From positions 1 to 64,000 of the forward strand of contig JAIEPH010000043.1 of the NCBI GenBank assembly GCA_019749805.1: DNA of 64,000 nucleotides, read 5' to 3'. Origin of the DNA: Mycobacteriaceae bacterium. Lineage in GTDB: Bacteria > Actinomycetota > Actinomycetes > Mycobacteriales > Mycobacteriaceae. The notes under the pieces are model-generated. The model did not search any database. It was not told the origin of the DNA and saw only the letters and a program-made list of their open reading frames with translations. A program made the position numbers and the translations under genes. Numbering within the stretch: the stretch's first letter is position 1; the number at the start of each line of letters is the position of its first letter. Positions 29,101 to 32,447 of the stretch are shown piece after piece.

Positions 29101-31263
29101 CTCCAGCCCTCGCGGTGAGAGCATCCCGGCCGCCGACGGGGTTTCATTCAATACGCTGACGTGCTCGTCGACCAGCAAGCTGTGAAGCTCATTGGGCGAG
29201 ATGGCAACCTCGTCGGGCACCACGACCAACCGCCCACCATGCAGCAGGGCGCCGAAGATCTCGTAGACCGACACGTCGAACGACAACGAATGCCACTGCG
29301 ACCACACTTGTTTCGGCACAAGTTCGGCGGGCAGCGCCTCCATCAATTGGGTCACGTTGCGGTGCGCGACCGCCACCCCCTTCGGCACACCCGTCGTACC
29401 CGAGGTGTAGATGACGTAGGCGATGTCATCGCCGGCCGGCGCCGCCAAGGCGGTGCTGGGTTGGCTGTGCACGGCGGGATCGTCGACATCGATGACCGTC
29501 ACGTCTTGCCCGTCCAGCCGATCGGCCAGCCCGGTCGTGGTGATCGCGGCGATCACCGCGGCGTCAGACACCATGAATCCCATCCGCGCCGTCGGCAACG
29601 ACGGGTCGATCGGTACATACGCCGCACCGGACTTCAAGACCGCCAAAATCGACACGATCGCCTGCGCCGAACGCGGCAACAACAACGCGACACACTCACC
29701 TGGGCCCGCACCGTGGCCAACCAGCAAGTGCGCCAACCGGTTAGCTGCCTCATCGAGCTCGCGGTAGGTCCAGGATCGCCCACCGCAACTCAGCGCTACT
29801 GCCTCTGGGGTCCGCACCACCTGCGCAGCGAACAACGCAGGAATCGACACCATGGGCGTAGGCGTGGTCAAGGTCGCCCGGCTACCCCACCCATCCAGCT
29901 CGGCGTGCTCACCCGCATCGAGCAAATCGATCGACGACAACCGCCGTGCCGGATCGGAGGCCATCGCCACCAACACTCGTTGCAAACGATCCGCCAGGTC
30001 GGAAACGTCAAAACTGGAGAACGGCTGGCCGTCGCCCATCGTGCTGAGGAAAAGATCGTCGCCGGCGCTGGAGAAGATCAGTCCAAAGCTGCCCACGAGG
30101 CCAGGGTTGGTCAGCGATGCGGTCGCCGGGATACCACCGAAGGGCAGAGCAATCGTTGACGGTAGGAAGTTGACGCTCACCCTGTCGGACTGCTGGCCCG
30201 GCCCGCGGAGACCCGCTTTGCGCTCGAGGGCTTGCACCGGGAACCTTTGATGCTGCAACGCTTCCCGTATCCGCGCATCCACATGTTCACAGAAATCGGC
30301 GACTGCGGACTCCGGCGAAATCCGCAAAGTCAGTGGCACGACCCCCGACAGCATTCCGGGTAGCGTCTTCGATTCCGGAGTCACTCGCTTGCTCACCGGG
30401 AAGTCGAGTACTACCTCTGATCCCTCCGCGCCCCATCCCCGCACCAGTAGAGCGCACGCCGCGGTGATTATTGATGATCGAGGCACCCCCCACACGCGGG
30501 ACAGATCTTCGACTCGGCGAAGGATCGTGGGGTCCAATTGAACCGACGCCGAATGCGTATAGCGGTCACGCTTGCCCTCGGTTTGGGGCAACGGAAGATG
30601 CTGTCCGCTTTCCGGCGGGAGGTTTTGAGTCCAGTAGTCCTGGTCTTCGAGATACTCATTCGAAGTGTCGTAGGTCAACTCGAAGTCAACCAAGTCCTGC
30701 AACGTGCCGAAGAAGGAAGAGGGTACGGACGCACCGGAAACAGCAGCAGAGTAAACAGATGCGATTCGCTGGCCAATCAGAGCGATACCTGATCCGTCGA
30801 CGACTATGTGGTGGCCGCAGCCGAAAAAGTAGAACTCATCGAGCCGCGTTTGAAATAGCGCGAACTTGAACAGTGGACCGGTGAACGGCATCGGCGCGTG
30901 TTGGATCGATAACGCTATTCTGTGTACTTCCCCAACGGCGTCGTCTGAGCGGCTCAGGTCATAGAAGGCCAACTCGACGTCCGGGTAATCGATTGCCTTT
31001 TGAAAAACCTGACCATCGGATTCGTAGAACGTTGCCCTGACCGGCTCAGCGTCGGCCACCACTTGGCGAACCGCCCACTCCAGGGCGTCGCGTTCTACGG
31101 CGCCCTCGATTTTCACCAGTAAGCCAAGCTGCCACTCCGTGCCGGCGTCGCCCGTTTCTTGCGCAAGCCAGATACCTAGCTGCTCGCGCGTTAGCGGAAG
31201 ACCCCCGTCAAGTTCTACCGGCTGCTGGCGTGTTGGCTGAATTACTCCTTGGTTGAGTTCCAT
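3859..31263 (-). CDS. Giant non-ribosomal peptide synthetase (7 modules plus C8, 9134 aa)
   Basis: This multimodular NRPS probably builds the N-acylated front part of a lipopeptide. Domain order (approximate residues): starter C (1-450, HHIVVDGSG at 151), A1, PCP1 (~993); C2 (1048), A2 with an inserted N-methyltransferase (~1963-2240), PCP2 (~2469); C3 (2525)-A3-PCP3 (~3520); C4-A4-PCP4 (~4577); C5-A5-PCP5 (~5640); C6-A6-PCP6 (~6693)-E6; C7 (7217)-A7-PCP7 (~8198)-E7; C8 (8721-9134). E domains carry HHLAVDGVSWR. C7 and C8, downstream of E domains, carry the DCL-like NHHxVMDGWS. ATG at 31263 is preceded by a G-rich ribosome site 4 nt away and lies 17 nt after the mbtH-like gene. The MbtH, MmpS and MmpL neighbours resemble glycopeptidolipid loci, but the module number is much larger. 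The product is unknown. Confidence 0.96.
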   Translation of the reverse strand: MELNQGVIQPTRQQPVELDGGLPLTREQLGIWLAQETGDAGTEWQLGLLVKIEGAVERDALEWAVRQVVADAEPVRATFYESDGQVFQKAIDYPDVELAFYDLSRSDDAVGEVHRIALSIQHAPMPFTGPLFKFALFQTRLDEFYFFGCGHHIVVDGSGIALIGQRIASVYSAAVSGASVPSSFFGTLQDLVDFELTYDTSNEYLEDQDYWTQNLPPESGQHLPLPQTEGKRDRYTHSASVQLDPTILRRVEDLSRVWGVPRSSIITAACALLVRGWGAEGSEVVLDFPVSKRVTPESKTLPGMLSGVVPLTLRISPESAVADFCEHVDARIREALQHQRFPVQALERKAGLRGPGQQSDRVSVNFLPSTIALPFGGIPATASLTNPGLVGSFGLIFSSAGDDLFLSTMGDGQPFSSFDVSDLADRLQRVLVAMASDPARRLSSIDLLDAGEHAELDGWGSRATLTTPTPMVSIPALFAAQVVRTPEAVALSCGGRSWTYRELDEAANRLAHLLVGHGAGPGECVALLLPRSAQAIVSILAVLKSGAAYVPIDPSLPTARMGFMVSDAAVIAAITTTGLADRLDGQDVTVIDVDDPAVHSQPSTALAAPAGDDIAYVIYTSGTTGVPKGVAVAHRNVTQLMEALPAELVPKQVWSQWHSLSFDVSVYEIFGALLHGGRLVVVPDEVAISPNELHSLLVDEHVSVLNETPSAAGMLSPRGLESTALVVAGEACSPDLVDRWATPGRVMINAYGPTEATVYAAISAPLTPGSGSVPIGSPVSGAALFVLDAGLRRVPAGVVGELYVAGRGVAAGYVRRSGLTASRFVACPFGAPGERMYRTGDLVCWGADGQLRYLGRADEQVKVRGYRIELGEVQAALAGCEGVEQAVVIAREDRPGDKRLVGYVTGDADPSGLRADLAERLPGYMVPSAVVLIDALPLTVNGKLDRRALPAPEYHDVDRYRAPATPTEEILVGIFARVLGLERVGVDDSFFDLGGDSLLAMRVVAAVNAGLDADLEVRTVFEAPTVAELAPRIAGDAATLEPLMAGEEPSVVPLSFAQQRLWFVDQLHGPSPVNNAAVALRISGHLDIDALRQALADVIGRHDSLRTRFPVREGTPQQQVVPVERADFGWQIIESSGWSADRLAEGIDAAVRRPIDLAAEIPLRARLFHVTDDEHVLVVVVHRIAADDWSIKPLMADLGSAYVQRCAGQAPGWAPLTTQYVDHAVWQRMQFENFDDPGSAAAAQLAYWENALAGMPERLQLPTDRPYPPVSDHRGAKAAVRWSAELQQRLARVARDYNATSLAVVQAALAALLSQLSASAAVAMGFPVDGRLDPALEELVGAFDNTLVLRVDLTADPTFAELLTQVRERTLAAYEHQDMPFEVLVDRLKPTRSLAHHPLVQVLLAWQDIPPAQLSLGDLQVTRLPVQTHTARMDLEFSLSELCTEAGEPAGISGEVEFRTDVFDVASIETLIERLERVLVAVTADPARRLSSVNLLDDVDHARLAECGNRAVLDESAATSVSIPAMFAAQVARTPDAVAAYFDGRSVTYRDLDQAANRLAHLLADNGVGAGQYVALLLSRSVEAIVSVLAVLKTGAAYLPIDPALPAARIDAMLSDAAPVAAVTAAGLADRLDGRGLLVIDVDDPRVPTYPADALPVPTADDIAYLVYSESSIGVLRGVAVTHRSVTRLLETLPDAVPEAGVWSQCHSLASDTSVWEIFGALLHGGRLLVVPDDVASSPGDLHDLLVAERVRVLSQTPSAAAMLPAAGLESTVLVVTGEACSAQLVDRWAAGRVMINAYGAAETAVYAAISAPLRGPGVPPIGSPAPGAALFVLDRWLRPVPVGVVGELYVAGSGLACGYVGQGPLTASRFVACPFGGRGAPGMRMYRTGDLVQWDADGQLRYVGLIDEQIEVRGNRVQLGEIESVLAAHPRVAHAVVTDHATSDEDVSAKLLSGYVVLDQEMTLVRESERETQLVEQWHGVYEGLYSGAASGADTPTALGADFAGWNSSYTGTPIPLDEMREWQAAAVDRIRRLGSGRVLEIGVGSGLLLAHLAPVSDEYWATDFSAPAIRTLQDAVATQSWSDRVRLRVQPAHAADGLPEEHFDVIILNSVVQYFPSAGYLLDVLAVAMRLLAPGGSLFIGDVRNLSLLRALTTGVLCADTTGDEATAAVMRDRVHREMYAEQELLLAPEFFAALPQQLADIAAVDVQLKRMRAVNELAGYRYDVVLRRAPLAVRSVANLPTERWQRFQSLQSLGEYLQSRRLPEVRITGVPHYGIWPDVALAEALAHSDDRATIGELRSDTAAPPDAVLPYQCHLLGQKLGYTTAVTWSPTVGLVDVIYTHAAETVNDDLPALSDLYAPVPRVNSLAKYANDPSAVERVAELRRFVATRLPAYLVPAAITVVESLPLTVNGKLDRQGLPAPEFFGEVAYRAPRDRWERVLAGLFSEVVGTPLVGIDDGFFDLGGNSLSGLRLMARIRAELGVEVPIRALFEAPTVAALAEWVRAHSPALAGAGLTVRQRPAAVPLSYAQSRLWFIDQFDGRSPDYNMAVALRLHGRLDTEALGEALSDVVGRHESLRTVFPAVEGIPQQLVIPADQATFGWDIVDASTWSAAQLHAGLEEAVGYSFDLASEIPLRARLFRVADDECVLVAVVHHIAADGWSLSVLAADVGMAYAARCAGQAPGWAPLAVQYVDYTLWQREQLGELADPDSAIAEELRFWEQTLAGMPERLQLPTDRPYPAVADYRGAKVAVNWSAELQQRVARVAREHDATTFMVVQAALVALLSKISASADVAIGFPVAGRGDPALDDLVGFFVNTVVLRVELAGDLTVGELLAEVQRSSLVAYQHQDVPFELLVERLNPSRSLTHHPLVQVLLAWQNNVADPISGLTMGEVQVTQVPVDTHTARMDLTFFLGERWTETGELAGIGGEVEFRTDVFDAAGIEALIERLERVLVAVTDDPMRRLSSVNLLDDGDHARLDEIGNRAVLSAPAPAPVSIPVLFAAQVARAPQAQALTFDGRSMTYQELDSAANRLAHLLVGHGVGPGQRVALLFSRTGEAIVAMLAVLKTGAAYVPIDPAHPDARIGFMIEDAAPTVAITTAGLRSRLDGHDLLIIPTDDPAIDAQPSTPLPAPTPEDIAYLIYTSGTTGIPKGVAITHHNVTQLIASLDPDLVGPKQVWSQWHSYSFDISGWEIYSALLHGGRLVVVSEDVAASPDDFHALLVAERVSVLCQTPSAVAALAPEGLESVALLVGGEACPAELVDRWAPGRVMINEYGPTEATMWVTLSAPLEAGSTVVPIGSPVAGAALFVLDGWLRPVPAGVVGELYVAGAAVGCGYWRRAPLTASRFVACPFAAAGERMYRTGDLVRWGTDGQLQYLGRADEQVKIRGHRIEPGEVQSVLARCDGVEHAAVIVREDRPGDKRLVGYVTGTADPVVVRTALAERLPGYLVPAAVVAIDALPLTPNGKLDKRGLPAPEYQDDEEYRGPTSPTEEILAGIFAKVLGLERVGIDDSFFDLGGDSLLAMRVIAAVNTGLDSRLTVRTLFEAPTVARLAPRIGGEPGGLQPLVAVQRPAVVPLSFAQSRLWFIDQFEGPSADYNMAVALRLCGPLHIEALRQAIADVVSRHESLRTVFSAVEGVPQQLVIPAESAHFEWEVVDATGWSANQVHAAITEAVRYSFDLSSEIPLRAKLLGVGTDEHVLVVALHHIAADGWSLNVLATDVGLAYTARDAARAPDWAPLPVQYVDYTLWQREQLGELTDPDSLITEELEFWEQALAGLPERLALPTDRPYPQVADSRGASVTVDWPVDLQQRVRDLAGEHNATSFMVIQAAVALLLSQVSATEDVAIGFPVAGRRDPALDELVGLFVNTLVLRVDLAGNPSVADLLAQVRQRSLAAYEHQDVPFEVLVERLNPTRSLSHHPLVQVLLAWQNFQGQNVGPAAGMLLGDLEVTQLPLDTGTARMDMTFFLGERWTDAGEPAGIHGEVEFRTDVFDAASIEALMERLRQVLVAMTADPARRLSSVNLLDETEHAQLDRWGNWAVLTQAAPRVSIPAAFAAQVARTPQAVALSFGTRSWTYRELDETSNRLAHLLIGHGAGPGQYVALLLPRSGEAIVSILAVLKTGAAYVPIDPVLPMARIGFMVTDAAAVVAVTTARLADRLDGQRLTVIDVDDPAVDSQPGSALAAPAPDDLAYVIYTSGTTGVPKGVAVAHRNVTQLAESPPADVAPGQVWSQWHSLSFDVSVWEIFGALLQGGRLVVAPEEVAASPNELHALLVRERVDVLCQTPSAAGMLSASGLESTTLMVAGEACPTELVDRWAPGRVMINAYGPTEATVYAAMSAPLTPGEDVAPIGSPVPGAALFVLDRWLRPVPAGVVGELYLAGRGVASGYMGRSGLTASRFVACPFGDSGAAGTRMYRTGDLVRWGADGQLAYLGRADEQVKIRGYRIELGEVQAALAGCDGVDQAVVIAREDRPGDKRLVGYVTGTADPAMMRARLAERLPAYMVPAAVMVIDALPLTPNGKLDKRALPAPEYQDVDRYRAPATPTEEILAGIYAQVLGLERVGVDDSFFDLGGDSLSAMRVIAAINAGLDTNVAVRTLFEASTVAELAPRIGDDESGLEQLVVVPRPAVLPLSFAQHRLWFIDQLQGPSPIYNMSVALQLSGRPDVDALGHALADVVGRHESLRTLFPAVDGIPQQVIVPAERADFGWEVIDAAGWSGAQLHDAIGVAVREPFDLAAEIPLRARLFRISDDEHVLVAVVHHIAADGWSIIPLVRDLAVAYAGRRAGQAPGWAPLAVQYVDYTLWQRAQLGELTDRDSRIAAQLGYWEQALAGVPERLALPTDRPYPPVADYRGSKVAVDWPAELQQQVARVAREHNATSFMVVQAALAVLLAKLSASTDVAIGFPIAGRRDPALDELVGFFVNTLVLRVDVAGDPSSAELLAQVRHRSLAAYEHQDVPFEVLVERLNPTRSLTHHPLVQVMLAWQNNDLAAELSLDDLQVTPLPADTRTARVDMTFSMGERWSQSGEPAGIAGEVEFRTDVFDAASIEALIERWRRVLVAMTADPNLRLSSVDVLDEVELARLDEVGNRAVLSQPASASVSIPARFAEQVARLPETVAVTVEGRSRTYAELDVASNRLAHLLIGYGVGPGQRVALLLPRSAEAIVAMVAVLKTGAAYVPLDPAHPDARIGFVVTDAAPTVVITTAQLRPRLDGHDLVIVDINDAATDSLPSTALPIPAPDNIAYLIYTSGTTGTPKGVAVAHQNVIQLLETLRAEVPAAGVWSQCHSLAFDFSVWEIWGALLGGGRVVVVPDAVVRSPEEFHALLITEQVSVLSQTPSAFYALQAADALAPERNEQLKLETVVFGGEAFEPQRVRSWLQRHPGLPRLVNMYGITETTVHASVREIVYSDVDQAVSPIGVPLAHLGFFVLDGWLRPVPVGVVGELYVAGAGLAYGYVGRSGLSSTRFVACPFGSPGQRMYRTGDLVSWGADGQLRYLGRADEQVKIRGYRIELGEVQAALAGCEGVEQAVVIAREDRPGDKRLVGYITGAVDSADVRAKVGRQLPSYMVPAAVVVLDALPLTVNGKLDTRALPTPEYQDAGSEYRAPSNAVEEILVGIYGQVLGLEQVGVDDSFFELGGDSLSVMRLVAAVNAGLDAHLPVRAVFEAPTVAQLAPRIGGEAGRLEPLVAVERPAVVPLSFSQNRLWVIDQLEGPSPVYNMATALRLCGRLDADALGQALNDVVERHESLRTLFPAVNGIPQQLVTPADRTDFGWQIIDATGWETAELEEAIDSAARYPFDLGNQIPLRARLFRISDDEHVLVAVVHHIAADGWSIGPLVTDIGVAYSARCVGHPPEWTALPVQYVDYTLWQRAQLGDFNDSSSPIAAQLDYWEQALTGLPERLELPTDRPYPPVADSRGARVSVNWSAELQQRIARMARNHNATSFMVTQAALAALLSQISASSDVAIGFPIAGRRDTALDGLVGFFVNALVLRVDLAGDPSATELLAQVRGRSLAAYEHQDVPFEVLVERLNPTRSLSHHPLIQVVLSWQNNDPAAAELGLGDLQVTQLPVDTETARMDLTFFLGERWNESGEPDGIRGEVEFRTDVFDPESIEALIARFERVLMAMTDDPTWRLSSTDLLDAAEHVRLDEFGNRAVLTQPAATAVSIPAVFAEHVGRAPEAPALTFGGRSMTYRELDDASNRLAHLLIANGAGPGRCVALLLPRSTEAIVAVLAALKTGAAYLPVDPAHPDARIGFMIGDAAPVAAVTTAGLRARLAGHELAVIDADDPTIDAQPGTALPMPAPEDIAYLIYTSGTTGVPKGVAVTHGNVTQLMESLHAPLPRAGVWSQWHSLAFDASVQEIFGALLGGGRLVVVPEDMARSPEDLHALLVAENVTVLSQTASAVATLSPEGLDSMALVVGAEPCSAEVVDRWAPGRVMINVYGPTETTVDVAISAPLVPGSGVVPIGSPVSGAAFFVLNRWLRPVPVGVVGELYVAGRGLSSGYLGRAPLTSSRFVACPFGGPGARMYRTGDLVCWRPDGQLRYLGRADEQVKIRGYRIELGEVQAALATCDGVDQAVVIAREDRPGDKRLVGYATGTADPTEVRTVLADRLPAYMVPAAVVVLDTLPMTVNGKLDKRALPAPEYQDADRYRAPASAVEEILAGIYAQVLGLERVGVDESFFELGGDSILSLQVAARARAAGLKCQPPDIFVEQTVARLALVVGVAEDQAGPADEGIGSVVATPIMRWLETVDGPVDQYNQTFVVQAPAGASEADVVVVLQALLDRHAMLRLRVVADGAGTWSLTVPEAGSVDAHDRLLVQDALSDEAVADARARLNPAAGVMLSALWAASTGQLVLIIHHLAVDGVSWRILLEDLNIAWAQHHSGQPIALPAGGTSFARWATLLDEYARRPEVVDQADIWRQIAGTPTVLPAVQPEVDTFATAGRLSMQLDVETTRMLLGEVPAAFHAGVQDILLIAFGLAWSQFLGTGGTPIAMNVEGHGRHEELADDIDLTRTVGWFTTIYPVALGVGGLDWDRVIAGEAALGALVKDAKEQLRALPDGLTYGLLRYLNSDVDLGDSDPTIGFNYLGRLGAAAAELTEEFWRISEEGLALTASAASVPMPLTHTVELNAATADTEAGPQLHANWTWAESAVDQVQVDRLSRLWFDALHGICAHVRAGGGGFTPSDLTPARLTQPQIDELCRQYRVGDVLPLTPLQQGLLFHAGTTEGPGDDLYAVQLEITITGVLDQRRLHDAVHTVVKRHPNLVARFCADFDEPVQVIPADPMMAWQYVELDADADVDAQVRDVCASERAAVCDLTDQAVFRAALIRTAADRHRFVLTNHHIVMDGWSLPILLQEIVAGYYDERLPAAASYRSFVAWLADQDHAAAQTAWRELFVGFDTPTLVGPAGWLGLGRRGAVLHRVSEQTTRAISALARSHQTTVNTVLQAAWAQLLTSLTGQQDVSFGIAVSGRPAELAGAESMVGLLINTVPVRASMTAATTSVDLLDQLQRAYNQTVEHQHLALNEIHRATGHDQLFDTLFVYENYPVDTAALSSVRELAISDMTAREYNHYPLTVAAAPDDELAIRLEFDLDLFDAADVESLIGRFERVLVAMTADPGRRVSSVDVLDAADHARLDVVGNRAVLTQSAPAAVSIPARFAEQVARAPEAVAVRCGERSRTYGELDEASNRLAHLLIGYGAGPGQRVALLLPRSVEAIVAMVAVLKTGAAYVPLDPAHPDARIGFVVGDAAPTVVVATANLRSRLDGHDVVVVDIDDAATDSLPRAALPAPKPDDVAYVIYTSGTTGTPKGVAVAHRNVIQLLESLEAEVPAAGVWSQCHSLAFDFSVWEIWGALLGGGRVVVVPDAVVRSPEEFHALLVTEQVSVLSQTPSAFYALQAADALAPDLGGELKLETVVFGGEAFEPQRVRSWLQRHPGLPRLVNMYGITETTVHASVRGIVEADADQAVSPIGVPLAHLGFFVLDCWLRAVPVGVVGELYVAGAGLAYGYVGRSGLSSTRFVACPFGAPGERMYRTGDLVSWGADGQLRYVGRADEQVKIRGYRIELGEVQAALAGCEGVEQAVVTAREDRPGDKRLVGYITGTADSANVLAAVGERLPGYMVPAAVVVIDALPLTANGKLNKRALPAPEYQDTDAYRAPSNAVEGILAGIYARVLGLDRVGVDESFFELGGDSILSMQVVARARAAGVLCRPRDIFVEQTVARLARVARVADGEGGPVDEGLGAVVATPIMRWLQGMEGPVGQFNQTVVVQAPAGVGEADVVIVVQALLDRHAMLRSRVDDSDEGWSLTVPEIGAVAARQCVDTVEMLSDEVLIAARSRLNPGAGQLLRALWVPDPGQLVLIVHHLAVDGVSWRILLEDLNIAWAQHHGGQPVALPAPGTSFARWSALLAEQARAPEVVELADTWRQVAATPPLLPAVQPAVDTFATAGQLSVSLDAETTRMLLGEVPAAFRAGVQDILLIAFGVALAEFLGTKTPVGIDVEGHGRHEELAAEVDLSRTVGWFTTIYPVSLATGGLDWAQVVAGEDGLGALIKDAKEQLRGLPDPLTYGLLRYLNPDVQLAEADPVIGFNYLGRLGAAAAEVNDELWQLSQEGMALTESTAALPIPLAHTVELNAATADTEAGPRLQANWRWAQSALDHAQMDRLSRLWFDALGGICAHVRAGGGGLTPSDIVPARLNQHQIDELQQQYEVADVLPLTHLQQGLLFHASNPQGGDDLYAVQLDITITGALDADRLRDAVQAVLHRHPNLAALFCTEFDEPVQIIPADPVLPWRYVDLGAGGVDVEEQVQQLCASERSVICDLDDPSTFRAALIRTGPDQHRFVLTNHHMVMDGWSTSITMREIITGYFGERLPAPASYRGFVSWLAERDREAARAAWREVFAGFDTPALVGPPGRAGLGPRGVAWFQLSEQLTEELGELARSHHTTISTVLQAAWVQLLMYMTGQHDVAFGTAVSWRPAEVAGADSMVGLLINTVPVRATITPTTTIADLLDQLQRGYNDTLEHQHLALSEIHRVAGHDQLFDTLFMYENYPIDTTAAGADQELAITDINAREFNHYPLSVQAAPSQEMRMRVEFDSDVFDLAGVEALMERFKRVLGAMTADVGPPR
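5101..9613 (-). other. NRPS module 7: C-A-PCP-E, predicted D-threonine
   Basis: DCL-type condensation domain (NHHIVMDGWS, YENYP), Thr-type adenylation domain (code D-F-W-S-V-G-M-V-H-K, same as module 5), carrier ELGGDSIL near 6670 and an epimerization domain (HHLAVDGVSWR). D-Thr or D-allo-Thr is expected. The A domain is nearly identical in DNA to parts of modules 5 and 9. Confidence 0.85.
7130..8330. repeat. Near-identical A-domain tract, copy A7
   Basis: This tract aligns with 14800-16000 at a constant offset of 7671 bases (a multiple of three) over most of its length and with 1-630 at an offset of 7703. Long stretches are exact and the differences look mostly synonymous, as expected for recent duplication or gene conversion between modules. 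Confidence 0.8.
9614..14170 (-). other. NRPS module 6: C-A-PCP-E, predicted D-glutamine
   Basis: Condensation domain, adenylation domain with code D-A-Q-S-V-G-V-V-D-K (eight of ten positions match the Gln code DAQDLGVVDK), carrier ELGGDSIL near 11185 and an epimerization domain (HHLAVDGVSWR, GHGRHE, NYLG). The carrier is of the type that precedes E domains, and the following condensation domain has DCL-like motifs. D-Gln incorporation is predicted; D-Glu is less likely because the code has Gln rather than Lys at position 239. Confidence 0.8.
14171..17366 (-). other. NRPS module 5: C-A-PCP, predicted threonine
   Basis: LCL condensation domain, adenylation domain with the Thr-type signatures SQTPSAFYAL and YGITETTVH, and carrier ELGGDSL near 14345. 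The code D-F-W-S-V-G-M-V-H-K differs from the standard Thr code DFWNIGMVHK at two positions. No epimerization domain follows, so L-Thr is expected. Confidence 0.85.
14800..16000. repeat. Near-identical A-domain tract, copy A5
   Basis: Third copy of the Thr-type adenylation tract. It matches the A7 tract strongly around the A4-A7 motifs and more weakly toward the N-terminal end, suggesting patchwork exchange rather than simple whole-module duplication. Confidence 0.75.
17367..20535 (-). other. NRPS module 4: C-A-PCP
   Basis: LCL condensation domain (HHIAADGWS), adenylation domain with intact core motifs and code D-V-W-C-M-A-A-V-Y-K, and carrier DLGGDSL near 17535. The code is identical to that of module 8, so both should load the same residue. 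It is close to module 1 (D-V-Y-N-V-A-A-V-Y-K). The identity is not assigned. Confidence 0.85.
20536..23690 (-). other. NRPS module 3: C-A-PCP
   Basis: LCL-type condensation domain (HHIAADGWS), adenylation domain with intact YTSGTTGIPKG, YGPTEAT and NGKLDK, and carrier DLGGDSL near 20705. The specificity code is unlike the other modules here: D-I-W-C-L-G-E-M-W-K, with Glu at position 322 and Met-Trp at 330-331. I cannot assign the amino acid. A large or unusual side chain is possible, but that is a guess. Confidence 0.85.
23691..28119 (-). other. NRPS module 2: degenerate C and A domains, intact N-methyltransferase and PCP
   Basis: C2 has HRIAADDWS at 27700-27720 where the other LCL domains read HHIAADGWS, so the catalytic second His is Arg and the motif Gly is Asp. 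In A2 the A3 phosphate-binding loop reads YSESSIGVLRG (26230-26262) instead of YTSGTTGxPKG, A5 reads YGAAETAV instead of YGPTEATV, and A8 reads GLIDEQIEVRG instead of GRADEQVKIRG. A class I methyltransferase is inserted between A8 and A9 (about 24540-25380) with an intact SAM motif VLEIGVGSGLLL. PCP2 keeps Ser in DLGGNSL. The C and A domains are probably catalytically impaired while the methyltransferase and carrier look functional. The reading frame is open throughout. Confidence 0.85.
28120..31263 (-). other. NRPS module 1: starter C, A1, PCP1
   Basis: The first C domain diverges from the others and keeps HHIVVDGSG. By position and sequence it resembles the starter condensation domains that acylate the first amino acid in lipopeptide synthetases. 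A1 has intact core motifs (YTSGTTGVPKG, YGPTEAT, YRTGDL, NGKLDR). The ten-residue specificity code read by eye against GrsA is D-V-Y-N-V-A-A-V-Y-K, which I cannot assign to an amino acid. PCP1 has FFDLGGDSL. The acyl donor is not evident because no acyl-AMP ligase or separate acyl carrier protein is in the window. Confidence 0.85.
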
Positions 31264-31280
31264 CGGCCCCCCTATCCGGA

Positions 31281-31511
31281 TTAGGTGTCAGAACCCCGAT
31301 CTGCGGCAAGCCTGTCGCGCAGACTTTTCGGTCGGATATCGGGCCAGTTCTGTTCGATGTAGTCCAGACAGGCAGCGCGGTCCGCTTCGCCGAAAACCAC
31401 CCGCCAGCCGGCCGGAACATCAGAGAAAGTCGGCCACAAGCTGTGTTGCTCCTCGTCGTTGACCAAGACGAAAAATGTGCCGCTTTCGTCATCGAAAGGA
31501 TTGATGCTCAC
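31281..31511 (-). CDS. MbtH-like protein, NRPS adenylation partner
   Basis: This 76-residue protein has the MbtH family signatures: NPFDDE near the N-terminus, NDEEQHSLWP, a VPAGWRVVF segment, and WPDIRPKSLRDR. Family members bind NRPS adenylation domains and help their folding or activity, so it probably serves the adjacent megasynthase. The start is GTG at 31511, preceded by GGAGG with 4 nt spacing. It is the first gene of the mbtH-NRPS transcription unit and ends 17 nt before the NRPS start. Confidence 0.95.
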   Translation of the reverse strand: MSINPFDDESGTFFVLVNDEEQHSLWPTFSDVPAGWRVVFGEADRAACLDYIEQNWPDIRPKSLRDRLAADRGSDT

Positions 31512-32447
31512 GATCCTCCAGACCGTCTAGTCGATATGAGTGGAACCGTCCCAAACCATACTGACCCCGACAGAATCGGTCCGGCGTTTGGGCAAAGTTC
31601 TTGCTGTGTGGTTCCTGTACGACCCAGCAAAGGTGGCTCAGCCCCTCGTGCGGCATGCACCATCTCAAGGTCGTCGGGAGCCTTGACCTCGCACAGGGCA
31701 CTAAATGAGCAGGTAGGAGTCTCTTGGTGACCGGCTTCTGGTGCTCGCCGGAGCCGCGAACGGTCGGCAACTTCCAGCCCGGAGCAAGGCGCAGTGTCGC
31801 AGACCGTGGAACGGCGACGACGATGGGTCCACGGGCGCTAGCAATCACGTTACTGACGCTATCGACAATCTCAAGCTGGGTGTAGCTCTGCGTCGCGCAC
31901 CCTGTAGCGCACAGCGTTCACGCTGAGCCGCATCCCACCCAAGCGTCCCTTCTTCGGGATTTAGGCGCCCGAGTCCCCCGTCGAACCTTCGCGATACCAA
32001 GCCGTTGCTGGATACAACGGGCATGGCACCCGCTGACTCCCGAGATTGAGCCCTGATAGCAGGATGGTCCAACAACTCACTCGTGCGTCCAATGAACGAA
32101 TGGAATTCTGAGCATGAGCTGATTTGGTGGCATCCCTCAGCACGGGTCTTTCGGTGACGAACAGGCCGAACCCCACCTCAGACGGTGCTTGCGCGCCCGC
32201 TCGAGCGGTAGGCGGGCAGATCGTCGCGCGTTCGAATATCCAGATGCTATCCATCGACGCGCCGGCTCGACTGCGGCATCATTGGCACAGGTTCGCGAGA
32301 GTGGCTGCTGGAAAACGGTTTTGGCGAGTCGGACAATCGGAGGCTGGCCGTCGCGCACGGCGCTGCCGACACATTGGCCTGTTCCAATACGCGCGAAGAA
32401 CGGGTGTTGCTGTAATAGCATCGGTGCGCCATCGATCGGAAGGGATC
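31512..32447. other. Long divergent intergenic region with no convincing gene
   Basis: This 936-bp region lies between the minus-strand mbtH-like gene and the plus-strand methyltransferase gene. Short open frames exist on both strands, but none has recognisable motifs, a good start site or clear codon bias. It probably holds promoters in both directions. I did not find a clear sigma-factor site or operator by eye. Confidence 0.5.

Noticed and set aside
31489..31848. Minus-strand frame of 119 codons upstream of the mbtH-like gene
   Set aside because: No motif and no good ribosome site, and it overlaps the mbtH-like start; it is probably non-coding.
32124..32447. Long N-terminal extension of the methyltransferase
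   Set aside because: The segment is unlike the enzyme family, and a good ribosome site precedes the ATG at 32448.
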